The notes beneath the pieces were generated by a model that worked only from the letters and a program-made list of their open reading frames with translations, did no database searches and was not told the origin of the DNA. The position numbers were made by a program, and so were the translations under genes. A stretch of 64,000 bases of DNA from Mytilisepta virgata (lineage: Eukaryota; Mollusca; Bivalvia; Mytilida; Mytilidae), in assembly GCA_028015205.1 (NCBI GenBank), contig CM051512.1:11767510-11831509 (forward strand). The letters run 5' to 3'. This document shows, piece after piece, positions 63,269-64,000 of the stretch. Within the stretch, counting starts at the first letter, position 1. The number at the start of each line of letters is the position of its first letter.

Positions 63269-63819
63269 CCTTTGACATTGTTGTACATGTGCATGTATAT
63301 GATAATAAAAACTTGAAAAATAAGACTCCTAATTTATATAATGTAGAAATTAATCAATTTTTTAAGTACTATAGGCATTAAATTCTTATAGCTGTCTTTT
63401 TATTTTACTCACTTGCAATGTAACCCGACGCCGTTAACGGGTCATTTCATGTGTGTTAGTTTTTGTACTGATTGATACGATTCTGTTAGATTTGTTTTGT
63501 GATTTGACTCTTTTGAAGTTTCTTTTGTAGTGTTTCTTTACGACGTTTTGTTTCCACAAATCCAGCCCTTGACATTTGGTTTTTGTCCTCTGTCTTACCG
63601 CTCTGGTATTCTTTTGTCGATATTCACAATAATTGTTTTTTTTTTTTTAGATTTATAGCCCCAATAGAAGCTATAGTTATAATAGTTTGGTGGGCCATTG
63701 ATTTAATAGATGGATCTACAGGTGATGGAGAAAAATGGTACGAGTTCGGCGAGAGACGTTGTCATGACAATAGTGCAGGTAATTGTTCTGTTTCTCGTTA
63801 GAATGAAATTTCATATCTG

Positions 63820-63990
63820 CTTAGGCCAAAAAAAAAAAAAAAAAATAAAAATAAAAAAATAAAATAAAAAAATAAAAAATAAAATAATGTCTTTTTTCCT
63901 GCTACGGGCCAGAGTAAAATAGGGTAGGTAGGTAAGAAAATGATTTTATTTATTTTTTTTTCTTTATTTTTTTGAATTATGGACTTCTGT
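63820..63990. repeat. Low-complexity A/T tract
   Basis: A long A-rich run is followed by (AATAAAA)n, a 'gtaggtaggtaa' segment and a T-rich run. It resembles the interior of the MITE at 27287-27582. Confidence 0.6.
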
Positions 63991-64000
63991 GGCATAATAA

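Larger units (their letters stand above)
54430..63778 (+). pseudogene. Prokaryote-like SLC6/NSS sodium symporter, frameshifted; continues past the right edge
   Basis: Candidate exons: 54430-54450 (MESKQSE), 54974-55094, 56091-56274, 57036-57151, about 57817-58017, about 58774-58935, 59238-59373, 59953-60092, 61782-61873, 62421-62574, 63651-63778. Exons 2-3 are clean and carry TM1 VGTGNIWRFPR and LLWSIPMLMIEYGTGRYT. Later hallmarks are YYSVVLGW (TM3), LWVDAISQNAFDTGAGMG (TM6), TGLTFIW, SALDIDILTNQ and a final KFIAPIEAIVIIVWW. These resemble bacterial NSS transporters more than animal neurotransmitter SLC6 carriers. Lesions: +1 base near 57094; no AG acceptor before 57817; one base missing at the 58773/58774 junction; +1 near 58851; in-frame TAG at 59350 with +1; stops at 61814 and 61817 with compensating shifts; +2 near 62433. 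I infer a decayed gene. Repeated sequencing errors are an alternative, but the BMP gene shows none. Confidence 0.8.

Noticed and set aside
62889..63278. 129-codon minus-strand frame
   Set aside because: It coincides with the family 2 SINE copy.

Overview
This window is animal nuclear DNA. Genes are split into short exons with GT-AG junctions, introns run to 11 kb, and repeats make up much of the sequence: two families of tRNA-headed SINEs, foldback and TIR MITEs, reverse-transcriptase remnants and satellites. A BMP5-8-type growth factor gene shows it is metazoan. The SINE and reverse-transcriptase families look like those of bivalve molluscs, most likely a mussel (Mytilidae). The species is an inference, not something read directly.

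Layout, all genes on the plus strand. (1) 417-2766: last four exons of a small gene. (2) 8113-30466: a ten-exon gene, about 301 aa, built from the same N-terminal exon module as gene 1. It adds a signal peptide, a His/Thr/Pro-rich linker and a C-terminal domain that looks like the bacterial BPSL0067 / Tae4-type amidase fold. Its first intron is almost filled by a 7.76-kb element with 30-bp terminal inverted repeats and a 5-bp target duplication; that element carries a 1.25-kb tandem satellite. (3) 39555-50539: a complete six-exon BMP5/6/7/8 (gbb/60A) ligand, 415 aa, lacking the cysteine that normally links the two subunits. (4) 54430 to beyond 63778: an SLC6/NSS-family sodium symporter gene of prokaryote-like type, broken by repeated frameshifts, stops and splice-site damage, so probably a pseudogene.

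Genes 1 and 2 are tandem paralogs and share exon phases (all phase 1 in the shared module). Nothing ties the BMP gene or the transporter relic to them functionally. The BMP gene and gene 2 read through without a single indel, so the transporter lesions are unlikely to be general assembly noise.

Intergenic and intronic DNA holds a palindromic 20-bp minisatellite (5.2-6.8 kb), a short interstitial telomere-type tract (9.04-9.14 kb), Harbinger-like MITEs with TTA/TAA target duplications, many hairpin MITEs, and a degenerate tandem array made from the end of BMP exon 1.
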